DNA of 64,000 nt from Gracilibacillus lacisalsi DSM 19029 (GTDB lineage: Bacteria > Bacillota > Bacilli > Bacillales > Amphibacillaceae). Location of the stretch: assembly GCF_000377765.1 (NCBI RefSeq), contig NZ_KB898665.1:296563-360562 (forward strand), in the 5' to 3' direction. The position numbers and the translations under genes were made by a program. The notes under the pieces were generated by a model that saw only the letters and a list, made by a program, of their open reading frames with translations, ran no database searches and was not told the DNA's origin. Shown in pieces: positions 16,353 through 25,340 of the stretch (position 1 is the first letter of the stretch; every line of letters starts with the position of its first letter).

Positions 16353-18416
16353 TTACTTTTTCTTACCCTTCGTAACAACTTCATAATCATACGCCGCACT
16401 TCCACCCTTACCAGGATCAGGTGCATAAGTAACCATCATTAATACTTGAGCGTATTGAGAGCTTCGTAGCATATCACGAAGATCTACCTTATCACTTTCA
16501 CTCATATTGATTAGATCTGGGAATTGAATGACTTTGACATGATTGTCTTTCCCTTTAGCTTTCCCTTTCTTAAATCCAATAAACTGAACCTGATAATCAA
16601 CATAATCCTCTGTTACTTGTTCTAAACTCATAAAACCATCAGTAGTTTCCGCAGCATCAATTAGCTCGTTATTTATTTGAAGGTTTGATACGTACCAACC
16701 TTCTTCATTATAACCCCAGTCTGTCATGTAACGAAATGCCAGATGAACCTTTTGACCAGCATATGGAGAAAGGTCGAAACTCTCAGTGGTCCAGCCATTT
16801 GAGCTTCCTGTGAATCCTGGTAAATTTTCTTTGATCGATGGATAGCCATCCTCTACTATATCACTACTTGTGTTTTCGTTTACTAAGGAAGTCCATGTCT
16901 GTCCATTATCTGTAGATACTTGGACAACACCAAAATCCCAATCTTCTTCTATATCATATTTGGTTTCAAACGATAGAACTGGATTTGTTTCACCTGTTAA
17001 ATCAAGCTCTTTTATTAAGAAGTTATCTGCCTGGTCTCCTTCATTCCCCCAGAGAACCTCACCCTTATCCGGGTCACTTACTGTTGTCCAGTTGGTGCCA
17101 AGGAAATCGATACCTTTGAAATATAGATTGTCTAGCTTCTTGTCAGGTGTAATAAATTTCATATCCGTTCCCCATGCTGGCGCAATAGCTTCTAACTCTG
17201 AAGCAGCTTCTAGATTTGGGTTTAAGTCTATCGAGTCAAACTGATAGGTTTCACTATCACCTTGATATTTCCCATTTAACAATAAAGCTACCATAAAATC
17301 TTGATAAACTGCTTCAAAATCTCTATCGCTTCCCATTTCTTCTAGAATCGCATTAATACTATCAATACCTTGTAATTGACTTTTAAACTCTTTCTGGAGA
17401 AATTCTTGTCCGTATTGTTCATATAAATACAGTTGGAATAGATAGGAGACTCCATAGTCACCTAAAATTTGAAGGTCAGACTGATCCCCCCACTGTGTTA
17501 AGGAGTTTTTAAGGTTATTCATAAAGAAATCAACATGTGACGTGGAATGACCATATCCCACAAGATATTGCGCAAAGTCTGATAACCCTTCGTTGATGAA
17601 ATTTTCTTCTGCTGGATCACTGTCATGATGAAGTAAATGTTGAAATTCATGTGCAAATGTTCCTTCATACAAGAAAGGTTTCTCAGCATCAGGACCTGTG
17701 CGGTTTGCCCAATCGAAACTATCAATTGTCATTACATTTCGATCGGTAAAATCACTAATCGTAGGGGAAAAATATCCGGCAATATAACTCGGATAATTCG
17801 GGTCATAATAATTATCATCTTTAATATTATCTATTAAAATTACAACACGCCCGGATTCGTCTTGATGATATTCAGGAAACATTGCCTGTTCTCCTGTTCT
17901 TTCATCAGGGGCATCGAAAAATTCAACTTCTTGTTCATATATATTCTCATCAAACTCATTTAAAAGATAGGTAACTTGTTCGTCGGTGATAGTAGTGACT
18001 CCATCAGCATTCCTTGGATCTCCTTCAGGATAATCAAGGTCGTTCGCTACCCATACTTCTCCATATTCCCCGACACCTTTAAGAGTAAATTCTGTTAATA
18101 CATATTGTCCGGATGTATTATTAACCGTAACCCATGGTTTACTAATGCCTATATCATCCGGCGTAACGGTTGAAGATGTCTTAGCTTGTCCACTTTCTGC
18201 CGATTCCTCTTCACTTACATCAGCCTCACTAAAATCTACCTTTCCCTCCCTTAAGACCTCTTCTACCGTTTCCGATCGAAAATCTGGATCTACTTCCTGC
18301 ACATCGGGATCTGGGTTATACCCTTTAACTTGCGCACTTACTGTTGAAGGGAAAAACAGACTACCTACTAGAATGGGAATAGATAAAATGGATACAACTT
18401 TTTTTGGTGTTTTCAT
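16353..18416 (-). CDS. secreted M6-like (immune inhibitor A-type) metalloprotease
   Basis: About 687 residues. The ATG at 18416 follows AGGAGG by six bases; a longer frame to 18464 lacks a ribosome site. A Sec signal peptide ends near STVSAQ. After an acidic propeptide-like region comes the zinc site HEFQHLLHH with the downstream ENFINEGLSDFAQYL segment, as in immune inhibitor A-type peptidases. The C-terminal half contains a jelly-roll-like domain (LSFETKYDIEEDWDFGVVQV and WTSL). It is probably secreted and degrades extracellular protein. The acidic composition suits a salty habitat. It is monocistronic. Confidence 0.85.
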   Translation of the reverse strand: MKTPKKVVSILSIPILVGSLFFPSTVSAQVKGYNPDPDVQEVDPDFRSETVEEVLREGKVDFSEADVSEEESAESGQAKTSSTVTPDDIGISKPWVTVNNTSGQYVLTEFTLKGVGEYGEVWVANDLDYPEGDPRNADGVTTITDEQVTYLLNEFDENIYEQEVEFFDAPDERTGEQAMFPEYHQDESGRVVILIDNIKDDNYYDPNYPSYIAGYFSPTISDFTDRNVMTIDSFDWANRTGPDAEKPFLYEGTFAHEFQHLLHHDSDPAEENFINEGLSDFAQYLVGYGHSTSHVDFFMNNLKNSLTQWGDQSDLQILGDYGVSYLFQLYLYEQYGQEFLQKEFKSQLQGIDSINAILEEMGSDRDFEAVYQDFMVALLLNGKYQGDSETYQFDSIDLNPNLEAASELEAIAPAWGTDMKFITPDKKLDNLYFKGIDFLGTNWTTVSDPDKGEVLWGNEGDQADNFLIKELDLTGETNPVLSFETKYDIEEDWDFGVVQVSTDNGQTWTSLVNENTSSDIVEDGYPSIKENLPGFTGSSNGWTTESFDLSPYAGQKVHLAFRYMTDWGYNEEGWYVSNLQINNELIDAAETTDGFMSLEQVTEDYVDYQVQFIGFKKGKAKGKDNHVKVIQFPDLINMSESDKVDLRDMLRSSQYAQVLMMVTYAPDPGKGGSAAYDYEVVTKGKKK

Positions 18417-18782
18417 TTTCATCCTCCTATTTTTTAAAAATATGAATAGTTCATATAGTATCAATAGATTCCCAAATATTTTGTCATAATTAGGCTAGTA
18501 GATTCGTTTTTTCATCGTTAAAATCTTGTAATTTTCAGCAACTATTTTATTCTTAGAATAGGAATCTTCATGTTTTGGAAAGAAATCTACTCGTTTTGCT
18601 AACGTACTATAAAGGAAATATGCGAAAATAGGGGATCATTCGTTGGAAATAAGGAATTTGTCAAAGAGGATGATTGCACATGGGTGGTATCTTTAGTGTT
18701 AAATGAGGCATGATTTTGATAAAGTGAGACTATGATTGAAAATCCTACTGACGGTTATAAAACGAATAAGGAGTGAATCAAT
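18417..18782. other. divergent spacer upstream of the M6 protease
   Basis: A 366-bp spacer without a credible gene. It contains the AGGAGG leader of the protease on the minus strand and an AAGGAG site for the small zinc-ribbon gene on the plus strand. No clear repeat or relic was recognised. Confidence 0.5.
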
Positions 18783-18983
18783 ATGCCAAACGATGAATTA
18801 GCAAAAAAAAGATGGCTTGCTATACCAGGTGACGTTCGCAAAAAGCTAGAAAGTAATGTGTTTTGTTCCAATTGTGGAGAAACGACAATTGTTGATTATG
18901 AGGTCGATTCTGTTAACCATACTATTATCTTAAAGGGTTATTGCAAAAAATGTAATGGAGAAGTTGCACGAGTGATTGACTAA
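18783..18983 (+). CDS. small zinc-ribbon protein of unknown function
   Basis: A 66-residue protein with an AAGGAG ribosome site. Two Cys-x-x-Cys knuckles (CSNCGE near residue 28 and CKKCNG near 54) would bind one zinc. The first 25 residues form a basic helix (DELAKKRWLAIPGDVRKKLE). Possible roles include nucleic-acid or protein binding. It is followed by a 13-bp hairpin and is monocistronic. Confidence 0.75.
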   Translation: MPNDELAKKRWLAIPGDVRKKLESNVFCSNCGETTIVDYEVDSVNHTIILKGYCKKCNGEVARVID

Positions 18984-19008
18984 TGGTTCTATTCTATACT
19001 ATTGAACA

Positions 19009-19049
19009 GCCTCTCCCCTTTCAGAACTTACTAAGTAAAGGGGAGAGGC
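19009..19049. terminator. 13-bp hairpin between convergent genes
   Basis: GCCTCTCCCCTTT pairs perfectly with AAAGGGGAGAGGC. No T-run is present on either side, yet the position between two convergent genes fits a terminator. Confidence 0.6.
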
Positions 19050-19092
19050 GTGTATGTCTAGAATAAAAGGAAAAGTACCATCCGTTAACAAA

Positions 19093-20601
19093 TTAGTTTT
19101 GCAATACCGTAATCCTTCCTTCTATTGTCTCATGAATGACATCTAAATCTTTAGCATACTCTATTAACACTTCTGCATCTGTACGAGCATTTGTTTCATC
19201 AACCACTAGCTCACTTCGACTAAACATTGTAAATCCGTCTCCACCATTAAAAATATAATTTGGCATTGCTACTGTATAGTTTTTTTGTAAGTCAAGCGGT
19301 TCATTATTTACCAAAATATGATCTACTCTTAATCCTTCTGGTTTATTTCGATGATAGGAATATTTTATACCTGATACTTGTAAAAAACCACCGCTCAAAT
19401 TTTCTACATTGGATACGCCGTGTTCTAAAGCCGCTCGAATAGTATCTCCTGTAACAGTAGCCATAATCACTTTATTGCGAAACGGCAGAATCGAATAGGC
19501 ATCTCGTAATGTGAATTCACCTGCTGGCACACTCGCTCGAATACCGCCACCATTCATCAACCCGATATCCGTTTTAAAATAAGAACGATAACTATCCGCA
19601 ACGAAATTACCTATATTGGTTTCTTGATATCTTGACTCTTGGTTGATGAGTGGTGTTTCTAACTGTGCAATGGATTGTCCTAAATCCTCCTCCAGCTTTT
19701 CTTCGTAGTAATCTGCAAAAGCCTTTAATTCTGGATCTTCAGGCACGGTGTGATTAACTTTTATAACTTCTGGATTTAATCTTATATCCTTTCCCTTCTT
19801 ATGAATATCCAATCGGATGATTGAACCGATATTACCTTCTGGAGCAAAGATATAACGATTATCGAATTCATATATAAAAGATTGATTTTCCGCTTTTTCC
19901 TCTGTAAAGACAGCATCAATTTCAGGAACAGCTGACAATAACTGCTTGTCCTTTTCTAAGCTTTCCTGTGTTAAAGCAATAATAACGTCCACTTTTTTCG
20001 CTCGCTGCATTTTTGCAACAGCGGTTTGGGCTGACTGAATCATATCCTGCTGTTCAACTTGATCATCAACTGTTGTCGTATCCATATCATCAGTTAGTCC
20101 GATTACTCCAATTTTAATTCCACGCTTATTAAAAATTTGATAAGTTGCCACATCGCCAAAAGGTTTACCTTCTGGATCTGTTAAGTTAGAAGAAATCCAC
20201 GGAAACTCTGATTCCTTCATTAATTCTTTTGTTACTTGAGTACCGAAATCAAAATCGTGCTGACCAAAATTGGCAATATCAATATTAATTCGATTGAAAG
20301 CTTCTACAATAGGAAATCCTTGATATACTCCACCGAATAGTGTTCCTCCTCCTAAGTCACCACCAAAGGCTACAACTGTATGCTTATTCTCTTCTCGTAC
20401 TTTGTCAATAGCAGTTTTTAGCCTCGCCACTCCACCTCGGTCCCTGAAATCGTTTACAACCGGACTCACTTCATGAGCATCATTAAAATAGAGTATTGTT
20501 GCTTTTCTAGAGTTATCCTTTGCCTCAAGATTTAACTCATTGGTCATAAAAGAGCTCATCATTACAACCATGAATAACAGAACGAAAACAAGCCTTCTCA
20601 T
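19093..20601 (-). CDS. secreted 5'-nucleotidase/UshA-family protein with altered metal site
   Basis: A 502-residue protein with a Sec signal peptide (about 27 residues). The N-terminal metallophosphoesterase domain keeps FNDAHE and GGDLGGG, but the GNHE motif reads GQHD, the strand carrying the family's next metal His reads IALTQES, and the GGHSH motif is absent (DAVFTEEKAEN instead). The C-terminal substrate-binding domain is intact (NIGNFVADSYR, MNGGGIRASVPAG, FRNKV). It may be catalytically weak, use fewer metals, or act as a nucleotide-binding protein. It is monocistronic. Confidence 0.82.
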   Translation of the reverse strand: MRRLVFVLLFMVVMMSSFMTNELNLEAKDNSRKATILYFNDAHEVSPVVNDFRDRGGVARLKTAIDKVREENKHTVVAFGGDLGGGTLFGGVYQGFPIVEAFNRINIDIANFGQHDFDFGTQVTKELMKESEFPWISSNLTDPEGKPFGDVATYQIFNKRGIKIGVIGLTDDMDTTTVDDQVEQQDMIQSAQTAVAKMQRAKKVDVIIALTQESLEKDKQLLSAVPEIDAVFTEEKAENQSFIYEFDNRYIFAPEGNIGSIIRLDIHKKGKDIRLNPEVIKVNHTVPEDPELKAFADYYEEKLEEDLGQSIAQLETPLINQESRYQETNIGNFVADSYRSYFKTDIGLMNGGGIRASVPAGEFTLRDAYSILPFRNKVIMATVTGDTIRAALEHGVSNVENLSGGFLQVSGIKYSYHRNKPEGLRVDHILVNNEPLDLQKNYTVAMPNYIFNGGDGFTMFSRSELVVDETNARTDAEVLIEYAKDLDVIHETIEGRITVLQN

Positions 20602-20898
20602 AATTCTACCTCTCCCTCTCTATTATTTCTTAATGAAATTCTAGCAAATGAATGTTAAATAATAGTTAGGTTCTTGTGAAATTTTATGGTGCAAAAGAAG
20701 TAATTTTGTTCTTATTTTCTTTCAGAGGGTTGGAAGGAAATTGCTTTTCTACGGCCTGCTAAATGATTACTCATTTAATGATTTATCCACTTAATACCAA
20801 TGCATACTTTTCCATTCTTCTTATAATGTTACAGTTTGCCACTCATTTTCAATATCTTTTACGGACTTTTTGTAAACTCCTGCTTTATCAACTTGAAA

Positions 20899-21687
20899 TT
20901 ATTCTGCATTATCCTTATACAATGCTTCCATCGACTTCCCTATTTCCTCGATATAAGCCTCTTCTTCCGGAGTTAAGATGGTTGGAAACTTAAAATCCAT
21001 TTCATCAGGTTCCATCAATTCTTGAGCTTTTTCAAGCTGCTCCTGCAACTCTTCTTTATTATCGACATGTTTCGTTGCTAATTCAGTCAATTTCACGAGC
21101 AGATCAAAGGCTTCAGGGGATTGAGGAGAGACACCTTGTTTCATCAATTCTTTCAAACTAGCTAGCCAGTCTAACATTTCCATATCTATCTGTTGCCGCT
21201 GATCTTTAGGAAGAGAATAAAATTGATCAGCGATATCCTCTGAAAAATATTCTTTCATCCACTCTCTTTGATCTTGTTCATGTTCGATTTGGAAAAGGAG
21301 AGAGCTTAATACCGTCCATGTAATTGGTGCTCCTTCTCTTATTAAGAATTGTACACGCTCTACTGCTTCGATGGCTCGATTTAATTCGTCTCTTTTTTCT
21401 GTCAGAAGCTTATGTTGCCATGGTAACGACTTCTCTAATTGAATAAATGTATTCGTATCATTTTCAATTAAGTTCTTAATCTCCTGCAAAGAATAGCCTA
21501 ATAATTTTAACGACTGAATTTGCTGCAACTTCACCAATTCCGCTAATCCATACAGCCTATGACCAGAGCTGTTTTGTTGTTTTGGTATTAATAATCCTAG
21601 TTCCTCATAAAACCGTAATGTTCTTACCGTTATCCTTGCTCGTTTACTAAATTCACCAATTGTAAAAGCAGGTTCATTATTTCCCAT
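20899..21687 (-). CDS. MerR-family transcriptional regulator
   Basis: About 262 residues from the ATG at 21687, which has a GGAGGG ribosome site; an upstream in-frame ATG at 21705 overlaps it. The N-terminal MerR winged helix (FTIGEFSKRARITVRTLRFY) is followed by the coiled-coil dimer helix. The C-terminal 150 residues are helical and acidic with no recognised ligand domain. After the stop codon the same frame stays open for 28 codons, which may be a decayed extension. No divergent target gene is adjacent, so its regulon is unknown. Confidence 0.85.
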   Translation of the reverse strand: MGNNEPAFTIGEFSKRARITVRTLRFYEELGLLIPKQQNSSGHRLYGLAELVKLQQIQSLKLLGYSLQEIKNLIENDTNTFIQLEKSLPWQHKLLTEKRDELNRAIEAVERVQFLIREGAPITWTVLSSLLFQIEHEQDQREWMKEYFSEDIADQFYSLPKDQRQQIDMEMLDWLASLKELMKQGVSPQSPEAFDLLVKLTELATKHVDNKEELQEQLEKAQELMEPDEMDFKFPTILTPEEEAYIEEIGKSMEALYKDNAE

Positions 21688-21936
21688 GAACGATCCCTCC
21701 ATCATTATTATAATTTTAGATTAGCACATGACGTAACGGAGGGAGCAAGCCCAAAAAAATTAATTTATCATTATTTTTTTCAAATATACAATTGAATCAC
21801 AATTATCAATTAAATCTAGTTGATAGATTCCCTATTAATGTTACCAATCAATTCCATTTTGTAGAAGTGCGGAATTTGGTTGACTTTCCCTTTTATTCCT
21901 TTAAAATGGAAATCAACACAAAAAAGGAGTGATTCT

Positions 21937-22383
21937 ATCAATTTTTTCAAAAAAATAAGTATGGTACTAGCTTTGATTCTTGCATTAGGATTATTTTCTG
22001 ATCTATCAGGTGTTTTTTCTACTAATACAGTAGAAGCAGCTGATTATGAATTAACAGACTGGAAATATCATCATACAACCAAAAGTAGTACTAGAGTTGA
22101 ACGGGTAGTAGTTCTGGCTGGTTCAGTATTAGGTACTATTACAATACCAGAGCCATATACGAAATCTAGATCAGCTGTGCAATTTGGTCACGGAATTTAT
22201 CAGATATTCCGCGGAGATGATGTTTATACTACTACTAAGACTTATAGAAAGTTTGCGGAGACTGGTACTTATTTTAAACCGATTGCCGCTGAGAAGAGTG
22301 TAACTTACATTTACAAAGATTCTGATAGAACAAAACTTATAGATACAGTAACTCAGATTCACAAAACACATTATTATAATTAA
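21937..22383 (+). CDS. small secreted protein, probable ATC start
   Basis: The frame encodes a Sec signal peptide (NFFKKISMVLALILALG, ending VEAA-D) and a mature domain of about 110 residues with no recognised family, rich in Lys, Thr and Tyr. The only well-placed ribosome site, AAGGAG at 21924-21929, is seven bases before ATC at 21937, in frame and just ahead of the Lys-Lys of the signal peptide. An upstream ATG at 21880 gives a poor signal peptide, and the next ATG at 21961 would remove its basic end. The ATC is either a rare start codon or a mutated ATG. A strong terminator follows. Confidence 0.65.
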   Translation: MNFFKKISMVLALILALGLFSDLSGVFSTNTVEAADYELTDWKYHHTTKSSTRVERVVVLAGSVLGTITIPEPYTKSRSAVQFGHGIYQIFRGDDVYTTTKTYRKFAETGTYFKPIAAEKSVTYIYKDSDRTKLIDTVTQIHKTHYYN

Positions 22384-22457
22384 TTCATTTCAAAGGACTA
22401 ACTAAATAAAAGCAACGAATATTATCAATTCAATATGAATTTGAGCACGGCATATAG

Positions 22458-22499
22458 GCATGATGATTAATTTTATAAAATTAATCATCATGCTTTTTT
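22458..22499 (+). terminator. perfect 36-bp palindrome terminator
   Basis: Positions 22458-22475 and 22476-22493 are exact reverse complements, beginning GCATGATGATTAA, followed by TTTTTTA. The remaining spacer to 22779 shows no gene and no S-box riboswitch motif. Confidence 0.9.
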
Positions 22500-22779
22500 A
22501 TAGCTTAAAACTTAATATTATGACTCTATACTAAATGTAGTAATTTTAAAAGGTTTCAACAACCAATATATGGAATGAAAAAATGCAAGTAATTTCTCAA
22601 TCAGTACTTAAAATAGCTAACCAATTACTTTTTTTGTTACAATTACACACAAACACTACTTTTATACAAGTACCCATTCGTTAGTGTTACTATTTTATAA
22701 AGTTATTTTATACTGACGTGTTTCCCATTTACAAGATAACGTTGTTTCAACGAAAGTAATCCAAGCGGAGTGTGATGAA

Positions 22780-23952
22780 ATGTTAAAGTTCGAACCATCC
22801 CATGCATTAAAAAGATTACCGGAACAATTCTTTGCAAAGTTAGTAAAAACAACACAAGCACTAATAAAAGAAGGGCATGATGTGATTAACCTTGGCCAAG
22901 GTAACCCTGATTTACCAACACCTGATTTTATTGTTGAGGCACTACAAGAAGCTAGTACAAATCCTAAGTTTCATAAATACTCTCCATTTCAAGGGTACCC
23001 TTTTTTAAAAGAAGCAGTAGCTGACTTTTACCAAAGAGAGTATCAAGTAGATATTGATCCGAATAAAGAGGTTGCGATCATGTTCGGCTCTAAAACCGGA
23101 CTGGTAGAAATTAGCCAGTGTCTATTAAATCCTAAAGAGAAGGTATTAGTACCTGATCCTGGCTATCCGGATTATATGTCAGGTATTGCACTAACTGATG
23201 CGATTCCTATCCATATGCCTTTAAAAGAAGAGAATCAATTTTTACCTAATTATCAACAGATTTCAGATGAAGACTTAGCAGATGCAAAGTTAATGTTCTT
23301 AAATTACCCGAACAATCCAACAGCTGCTACTGCAACGAAGAATTTCTTTGACGATACGATCGAGGTGGCTAAACAAAATCAGATTTGTGTCGTTCATGAT
23401 TTTGCATATGGAGCGATTGGATTTGAAGAGGATAAACCACAAAGCTTCTTACAATCAGAAGGAGCAAAAGAGGTTGGCATCGAGATGTATACCTTATCGA
23501 AAACATTTAATATGGCTGGATGGCGGGTAGCCTTTGCTGTCGGAAATCCTTCAGTTATTGAAGCAATTGAATTGATACAGGACCACTATTATGTCAGTAT
23601 TTTCGGTGCTATTCAATCCGCTGCGAAAACCGCACTAGACGAAGGCAAAAGTGCCATAGCGGAATTAAACCATACCTATCAGCAAAGAAGAGATGCCTTC
23701 TTACAACAAGCGGAGAAAATTGGTTGGCATGGCGGTACAGCAAACGGATCATTCTTTGTATGGATGCCAACTCCAAAAGGATATAACTCAGAATCCTTTG
23801 CAAACCTTCTATTAGAAAAGGCACACGTCGTCGTTGCCCCTGGAAATGGCTTTGGAGCTTCAGGTGAAGGATATGTCCGCATTGGGTTATTAGATGAACC
23901 TGACCGTTTACGTGAAGCGTGCGATCGGATTGGGAAGTTATCATTATTCTAA
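22780..23952 (+). CDS. mtnE: PLP-dependent aminotransferase, MtnE-like
   Basis: A 390-residue class I aminotransferase. The N-terminus (KRLPEQFFAKLVKTTQALI then GHDVINLGQGNPD) and the whole length closely follow MtnE/YkrV of Bacillus subtilis, which transaminates 2-keto-4-methylthiobutyrate to methionine in methionine salvage. The PLP lysine is in YTLSKTFNMAGWRV and the NYPNNPTAA motif contacts the cofactor. No other salvage gene and no SAM riboswitch lies nearby, so a related broad aromatic or methionine aminotransferase role remains possible. Confidence 0.82.
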   Translation: MLKFEPSHALKRLPEQFFAKLVKTTQALIKEGHDVINLGQGNPDLPTPDFIVEALQEASTNPKFHKYSPFQGYPFLKEAVADFYQREYQVDIDPNKEVAIMFGSKTGLVEISQCLLNPKEKVLVPDPGYPDYMSGIALTDAIPIHMPLKEENQFLPNYQQISDEDLADAKLMFLNYPNNPTAATATKNFFDDTIEVAKQNQICVVHDFAYGAIGFEEDKPQSFLQSEGAKEVGIEMYTLSKTFNMAGWRVAFAVGNPSVIEAIELIQDHYYVSIFGAIQSAAKTALDEGKSAIAELNHTYQQRRDAFLQQAEKIGWHGGTANGSFFVWMPTPKGYNSESFANLLLEKAHVVVAPGNGFGASGEGYVRIGLLDEPDRLREACDRIGKLSLF

Positions 23953-24076
23953 TTCAATTAACCTTTCTTAATCAATTTATTGAATTACATTATCAAGTTA
24001 AAAAGTAAAATACATTACTAAGCAGATTAACAACAGCTAATCAATGAGCTGTTGTTCTTTTTTCATTATTTTAAGG

Positions 24077-24121
24077 TTGACTTTTCTCGGATTACAGATG
24101 TAATATTGTACTACAGTTGTA
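24077..24121 (+). promoter_or_regulatory. bla promoter with two BlaI operator dyads
   Basis: TTGACT (24077-24082) and TAATAT (24101-24106) form a -35/-10 pair with an 18-bp spacer. ATTACAGATGTAAT (24091-24104) and TACAGTTGTA (24112-24121) match the TACA/TGTA dyad bound by BlaI/MecI repressors and overlap the -10 and probable start point. Confidence 0.85.
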
Positions 24122-24220
24122 ATCTTTGTAATGGAAAGGTGGAATACATACTTACAATTAAAGACTAATAATGGAGAAGATCAATATATGAAATTTATTC
24201 TAAAGGAAAGAAGGTATCAT

Positions 24221-25126
24221 ATGAGAAAAACCAATTACCAATCCAATATGGTCAAGTACTTATGTTACATAGTATTGTTAACTCTAACCATACTCACCGC
24301 ATGCACAAATGCTGACAATAAAAGCGACACCGAGCAAACCATCCATAAAGATGAAGAGTTTGCCCAGCTCGAGGATGAATTTGAAACCCAACTCGGCGTC
24401 TATGCAATCGATACGGGTGAGAATCAAATCGTTGAATACAATCCCGATGAGCGTTTCGCCTATGCATCCACTTTTAAAGTACTAGCAGCAGCAATTTTGC
24501 TTAAGCAAAATGAAATCAAAGATCTTGAAGAAGTCGTTACCTACAGTAAGGATGACTTGGTTACTTATTCTCCGGTTACCGAGAACCATGTGGATACCGG
24601 AATGACACTGTTAGAAATTAGTGAGGCAGCTATTAGAAAAAGTGACAACACTGCTGGTAATCTATTACTTGAAGCATTAGGTGGACCTGATGAATTCGGG
24701 CAAGCCTTAATACAAGACCTCGGTGATGACGTTACAGAACCCGAACGATACGAAACCGAATTGAATGAATTCATGCCAGGGAATAAAAGTGATACCAGCA
24801 CACCGAAAGTTTTGGCTACCAATCTGAAGAAAATCGCACTTGATGATTTCCTTCCTAATGATAAACGCGAGTTGCTTATGGATTGGATGAAAGGTAATGC
24901 GACAGGTGATAAACTAATACGTGCTGGCCTACCTGAAGAATGGATCGTTGGAGACAAAAGCGGGGCCGCAAGTTACGGCACAAGAAATGACATTGGCATT
25001 GTTTGGCCACCTGACAGAGAACCAATCATTATTGCAGTGATGTCCCGTCATGATACTAAGGATGCAGAATATGATGATGAGTTAGTTGCAAAGGCTGCTG
25101 GAGTCATATTTGATGCTGTAAAATAA
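24221..25126 (+). CDS. bla: class A beta-lactamase, lipoprotein form
   Basis: From the ATG at 24221, which has an AGAAGG ribosome site, the protein has 301 residues; the longer frame from 24131 runs through the operators. A lipobox LTAC places the lipid-modified Cys at residue 28. All class A motifs are present: STFK (Ser83-Lys86), SDN (141-143), ETELN with the general-base Glu, and KSG (246-248). It should hydrolyse penicillins at the outer face of the membrane. BlaI-type operators overlap its promoter, and blaR1 and blaI follow in the same direction. Confidence 0.95.
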   Translation: MRKTNYQSNMVKYLCYIVLLTLTILTACTNADNKSDTEQTIHKDEEFAQLEDEFETQLGVYAIDTGENQIVEYNPDERFAYASTFKVLAAAILLKQNEIKDLEEVVTYSKDDLVTYSPVTENHVDTGMTLLEISEAAIRKSDNTAGNLLLEALGGPDEFGQALIQDLGDDVTEPERYETELNEFMPGNKSDTSTPKVLATNLKKIALDDFLPNDKRELLMDWMKGNATGDKLIRAGLPEEWIVGDKSGAASYGTRNDIGIVWPPDREPIIIAVMSRHDTKDAEYDDELVAKAAGVIFDAVK

Positions 25127-25135
25127 AAATAAGGG

Positions 25136-25165
25136 CACACATGTCTAGCTAAACTGACATGTGTG
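25136..25165 (+). terminator. hairpin between bla and blaR1
   Basis: CACACATGTC and GACATGTGTG form a perfect 10-bp stem with a 10-nt loop. Only scattered T residues follow, so read-through into blaR1 is possible. Confidence 0.6.
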
Positions 25166-25340
25166 ACTCGACTTTTACTTTACTTCTCTTATGATCAGAT
25201 TGGTACGTGCACTCTAATAGTTCACACACCAATTGTTAATCCGTCTCATCCATCGACTCATTAATCCATCAGGCTATTGACCTAGTGGTATAATTAAGAT
25301 AATTAGTTAAACAACTTCGCGTTTAAGGAGATGAAATAAG

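Noticed and set aside
20763..20993. Plus-strand frame opposite the end of the MerR gene
   Set aside because: Translation is Leu/Tyr-rich without any start signal; a shadow of the MerR gene.
22384..22779. Possible SAM (S-box) riboswitch before the mtnE-like gene
   Set aside because: The conserved S-box helices and GAGGGA-type motifs were not found; only a perfect terminator of the upstream gene is present.
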